From Hyaloperonospora brassicae (Eukaryota; Oomycota; Peronosporomycetes; Peronosporales; Peronosporaceae): a DNA stretch of 64,000 bases. The position numbers and the translations under genes were made by a program. Location: positions 124,001 through 188,000 of the forward strand of contig CANTFL010000143.1 in the NCBI GenBank assembly GCA_947650285.1. Reading direction: 5' to 3'. Of this stretch, positions 60,192-64,000 are shown piece by piece (the first letter of the stretch is position 1; every line of letters starts with the position of its first letter). The notes beneath the pieces are model-generated. The model saw nothing but the letters and a program-made list of their open reading frames with translations, searched no databases and was not told where the DNA came from.

Positions 60192-61489
60192 GTCGGTTGA
60201 TCCTGGATCGCGATTTCCATACGCTCGTTTACTGCATTTCTATCGCCTTTAAATTTACGTTGTATGCTATAACGCCATTTACGCCGATTCTGATCTCGTA
60301 AATTAGTGTTTTCAAGAGTCAAAGCTTCTCTAGAATAAATTGCGGATCCCACCCTTGCATCAAATAAAAAAGTGTATTGCCACGTACTCGATCTATAGTG
60401 GTATTAATCGCAAACGATAGCCAATCCCTTTAATTTACATCCGTAACATACACAATTCACCGCTTTGGTCAAGGTTTGCACCATCAGTCGGCCTTCTATT
60501 TGCTTGCGGCCTATGTGTTATCGTGGCCCTGCTTCTGTCCTGCAATCTTGTGAAACGCTCGAAATGTATTATATATCAATCCTGACTTTCTATCATGGTG
60601 GATCACTTCACTTGCACTAGCCCGCCTGATCACACACTCTTCATAACTTTACGCGATAATTTACGCAGATCGGGAACCGCGTGCCTTGGCAATGACATAA
60701 CCTCAATATGGATCCACCCACATTTAAGGCTCTGTTTGGCTGTCGAAAGATCGCGGCAAAGTCGAAATCCGATCCGTGGAAATCATCTAAAATGGGTAAG
60801 AGGTCTCAAGATACCACGCAATGATCTTCACGCGCTTAAAACTCTTTTTCCTGTTTCGCAATCCTTACATTCACATATATACCTCTGTACACTCCGGTAC
60901 AGTTCTCTCCAGTAACAATAAGGCCAAACAATCTGGTAATTTTTGCCGACAATCTAATTTACTCCTTTCAGAATAGTGTGGAGCTGGTATAGGACATATT
61001 TTTTCAGCAAATCCAGTATCACTGGTTGCATTATCCTATTAAAAACCGTCTGTTAAAGTAAGGTGGGGGCAAAAGAACAAACAGCCCATCTTCGTTCACT
61101 TCATAATCGCTGGAATTGTAGCGTTTGTATTTACCTCCGCCGCACTTAGCATTGTCATATCCACAATCATACACGTTAATATATGATGGATCTAGGCCTC
61201 TTAACTTTGGTTTTTTTATACCCTAAACCACATCTTCTTGTAGCACCTTCGGATCTTGACGTCTTCGCGCAGCGAATCTGGTAATTGCTGTTACCTAGAT
61301 TACAGCTTTTGTGATTTTGGGTTTTAGAACCTTGTCCAACCGACTAAGCCAAATCAATTCCTGCCGATGTGCTTCTATCACGACGATCCTGTCAATTTCT
61401 TATGCAAAGCCATACTCAAGTCCGATCTCCACTTTGATTACGACAGTCTTTTTATACATGTGGATATTCTAAATCGGCCGCGATCGCAA

Positions 61490-61690
61490 TCTTTCCGTAG
61501 ATATACGCCGCGACATTTGAAGAACCGGCGCGTTACAATCGATCTCACCTCGCATTTGTCGGGGATCAAGATTTGGGTCGCATCATTTAGTGATGCGTTC
61601 TATAGTCCGATCAGCCAGCAGGTCGGAAATCACCAGCAACCCTCGATACTCTGCATCGTTCACATTGAGACGTGAGGAAAAGTCGGGCGC
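61490..61690 (-). pseudogene. Second RNase H fragment, element 2
   Basis: Minus-strand reading LNVNDAEYRGLL ... RQMRGEIDCNAPVLQ matches the additional RNase H of element 1, with two stops between. It shows the second RNase H belongs to the lineage, not to one copy. Confidence 0.6.
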
Positions 61691-61887
61691 TTCCGACAAA
61701 TGGTTTACATTTATAGTTCCATTGCCTTAATACTTTACGCTCCGCTCTTCCGCTTTACCCAAGCGGATCCGTCAAAGAATTACCACTAGAAATTGCTCGT
61801 CCTTCTTCACGGCTGAAAACGGCTATACTGATGATATTTCTGGGTTGCTTCTACGGTATATTAAGATTCGTATTTCATCCACTTTAT

Positions 61888-62130
61888 CTAAAGGGGTGAT
61901 GCTCGCAGCCAGCGCCCCCAGGATTTCATCTTCTTCAATTTCGCACTTGCGGATCTTAAGTGTCTACATTGAAAATAATGTCGCCATCTTCCATACTTAC
62001 CGTTAATTTCAAACAATTGCAACAACCAAGCCAAAGTCAATTGGCGGGTCAGGACCTTGATCTCTTTTGCAGCTAAGATGTTGTACCATATATAGAGGAT
62101 ACGGAGAAGATCCAACACTTGTTTCTCCAC
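61888..62130 (-). pseudogene. RNase H (retroelement type) fragment, element 2
   Basis: EKQVLDLLRILYIWYNILAA followed by KVLTRQLTLAWLLQLFEIN and GKYGRW parallels the element 1 RNase H. Confidence 0.65.
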
Positions 62131-62309
62131 TACCGTAGTTGATCATATTGGCCATTAGCGTGCGACTCGTAAACGTCACCGGTCAATCAAAGTCATCGTA
62201 ACTTTGCAGCAAAGCTACCGATCATCCCATTTGCTTGCATATACCACGATCGCTCATGTTCTTTCTGAATTTATGTTCTTTAGAATAGGATTTTGGGCGA
62301 TGTTTGCTT

Positions 62310-62780
62310 TCATCGTATGAACGCGATCGTGGCCTTGTGCCAACAATTTCTACATTGAATATTCTCTTTGCAACCAGAATTTCGGTCTGTTTCCAACCCG
62401 GGTGCTGGTCCGTCTGGAGCGTTCAGACGGCGGATTCCATAAAAGTTTGCGTTTCGCAACTCATGCAACACCGATGTATCGATCGCAAAATCTTTGATAA
62501 ACAATGGTGGTAATTTAAGCACACCGAAATAATTGCATCGCGCGCAGAGTCTGCTGAAATGTAATTTTCAACGGAGATGCAAGATCCTCTGGATGAGATT
62601 CCAATTCCGCCAACGAAGCTTGATTCCCATATAACACTTTTTAAGGTTACCAAAAACGCTTCGTGAGACTGATCCACAAAATCCACTTGTCACACGCATC
62701 CAGCAGTCTCTCCACCTTCTAGTAAAATTAGTATCATGACTCTGCCGGAATCAGCATGTCGTCGATGTACGATCTGCGTC
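62310..62780 (-). pseudogene. Reverse transcriptase palm/thumb fragment, element 2
   Basis: The minus strand reads SYIDDMLIPAES at about 62741-62772, with YIDD at 62758-62769, the intact RT catalytic motif. Downstream frames (62423-62686, 62310-62522) give DQSHEAFLVTLKSVIW and PPLFIKDFAIDTSVLHELRN, matching the connection region of element 1. Confidence 0.7.
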
Positions 62781-63547
62781 CCAATACTGTCAGCTTTAGA
62801 CCCGGGTTTGTTTCACCTTGGATAAAGTCATTGTTTGATTTGGTGACTCGGTCGAGATATCCCCGGATCTAGTCAAGTAATTGAGGTGCCCGTATATGGC
62901 ATTATCGATCAAACAAAAGTAGATCAGTGGCTAATTTTTCAACATAAACATCATTAGCCGCCATTCAAATTGACCAGACGGCGTGACTGAACCTGAGATC
63001 AGTCTTGTCCGCTCCATCATCTCCACCACCCAAAAACCACTAGCCATATCAAAGAGTTAATACCAAAGATATTTATTGACGTTTTGATCAAATTTGTTAT
63101 ATAGCGGCATTGTCTACACCATCCATCTCATAATCTTATTGACCCGTCGGTAGTTGCTATGTAATCGTACGTCTTCACCGTTCTTCTTGATAATTATCAC
63201 TATCGACGAAGTCCAGGATGATATCATCGGCTCGATGGTCTTCATGACGACAATCCTTTGACCAGATCCGCTATTTCATACGGAAATTAAGGTCGACTGG
63301 TATCACTCGCTTTTTGATCGGGTAATTTTCTTCTACTACACTAATGTCGCAGACAACTCCACGTGATGCCGATGATGCTTTCTTTACAACCAGGATCAAC
63401 CGAAGATTATTCCATATAAATTGTCGTAACTTTTCTTAAAAATTCCGAACGAAGTACCTCTGGGTCGCCAACTTAAATGTCGTCGAGGGTGACTTCGGTT
63501 GAAGGAATTATTACTTCGAGTAGTATATATCATGTGTTGGTCCACGT

Positions 63548-63766
63548 CTAGCGCGTACAAGTCTTACTTTCGTGACGGTGAACGGACGCATCGGCCTGTT
63601 CTTCCTTCGACATATCGCGGTCAGTCTCCTCCGGATCAATCCCATCAGTCATCAACTTGGATGGTATATACGCTTCACGATCTTCCATCTTAATCTTTTC
63701 TTCCAGGTGGTGTCCGAAGTGCACTTGATCATATGCGTCGTCACTAAAGTCACCACAATCGATCAA
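63548..63766 (-). pseudogene. Acidic linker upstream of RT, element 2
   Basis: Asp/Glu-rich frame (MEDREAYIPSK, GIDPEETDRDMSKEEQADAS) in the same relative place as 50494-50763 of element 1. Confidence 0.4.
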
Positions 63767-64000
63767 TTTTTTCTTCGCTTCGGCCTTCTACACATTCTAT
63801 TGATCTTGTACCGTCTTGTAAATCTTTTTATCATGATAGAAGCGATCGTAACGGACGCTATACATCACAGTCATACCTCGGGTCGGATCCGTAGATCGTC
63901 GTCTTCGCAAAACCAACATCCCGTTCGGACAACGTCTCACCTAGTGTCTAAATATCGTCTCTCTGATGGCCGTACGGTTTATGTCGAGGATCTATTTCCT

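Larger units (their letters stand above)
42369..64000 (-). mobile_element. Ty3/Gypsy element 2, decayed, interrupted by element 1, runs off the right edge
   Basis: The 37 bp at 42369-42405 start with TGTGG and resemble the first bases of the element 1 LTR. The sequence resumes at 55719, aligning to the same LTR from about its 50th base onward (CTCCACTGACACTCAGACGAC against CTCCACTGGCGCCCAGACGAC). So element 1 inserted into the 3' LTR of element 2. Rightward, element 2 shows an opposite-strand coding region, chromodomain, integrase end, second RNase H, RNase H and RT pieces in the same order as element 1. It is full of stops and frameshifts; gag and the 5' LTR lie beyond the window. Confidence 0.85.

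Overview
The window looks like nuclear DNA of an oomycete, most likely a Phytophthora or downy-mildew relative (Peronosporales). Genes are compact, with zero to seven short GT-AG introns, usually about 55-115 bp. There is a secreted protein with an RxLR motif and a WY-like effector C-terminus at the left edge. The right third is Ty3/Gypsy retrotransposon sequence. The species is inferred; no rRNA or marker gene is present.

The left part (about 2.4-27.4 kb) is a gene-dense housekeeping block. In order it holds an Akr1-like ankyrin/DHYC palmitoyltransferase (+), a mitochondrial RsmH/METTL15-type rRNA methyltransferase (-), a GPAT/DHAPAT-type acyltransferase (-), a NIPA-like Mg2+ transporter with a Cys-rich ectodomain (+), an AAAP/AVT1-like amino-acid transporter (+), adenylate kinase 6 (+), a fused LeuC-LeuD isopropylmalate isomerase-type hydro-lyase (-), an HDHD5/CECR5-like HAD phosphatase (+) and mitochondrial LepA/GUF1 (-). 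Spliced models were built by hand from reading frame, splice sites and family motifs. The genes are metabolically unrelated, and I see no operon-like logic.

The middle part (about 27.4-42.4 kb) is gene-poor. It holds a small gene for a Cys/His-basic motif protein (31.7-32.3 kb), minisatellites, a long inverted duplication (arms about 36.8-37.5 and 38.1-38.8 kb) and, about 30-40 bp beyond the right arm, a gene for a secreted RSLR-motif protein (38.8-39.45 kb, -) whose upstream region carries a 52-bp tandem duplication. This is the gene-sparse, repeat-rich, effector-bearing layout described for Phytophthora genomes.

The right part (42.4-64 kb) is two nested Ty3/Gypsy elements, both with gag-pol on the minus strand. 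Element 1 (42406-55714, 13.3 kb) has about 1.36-kb LTRs with TGTGG...CCACA ends and a 4-bp TGAT target duplication. It sits inside the 3' LTR of a related, more decayed element 2 (42369-42405 plus 55719 to beyond the window). Both carry a second RNase H domain and a chromodomain-like end. Between integrase and 3' LTR both have a decayed coding region on the opposite strand; in element 1 it encodes a coiled-coil protein. This antisense gene is the most interesting candidate for something little described. Element 1 is broken: the protease and reverse-transcriptase active-site aspartates both read as asparagine, and there are many stops.
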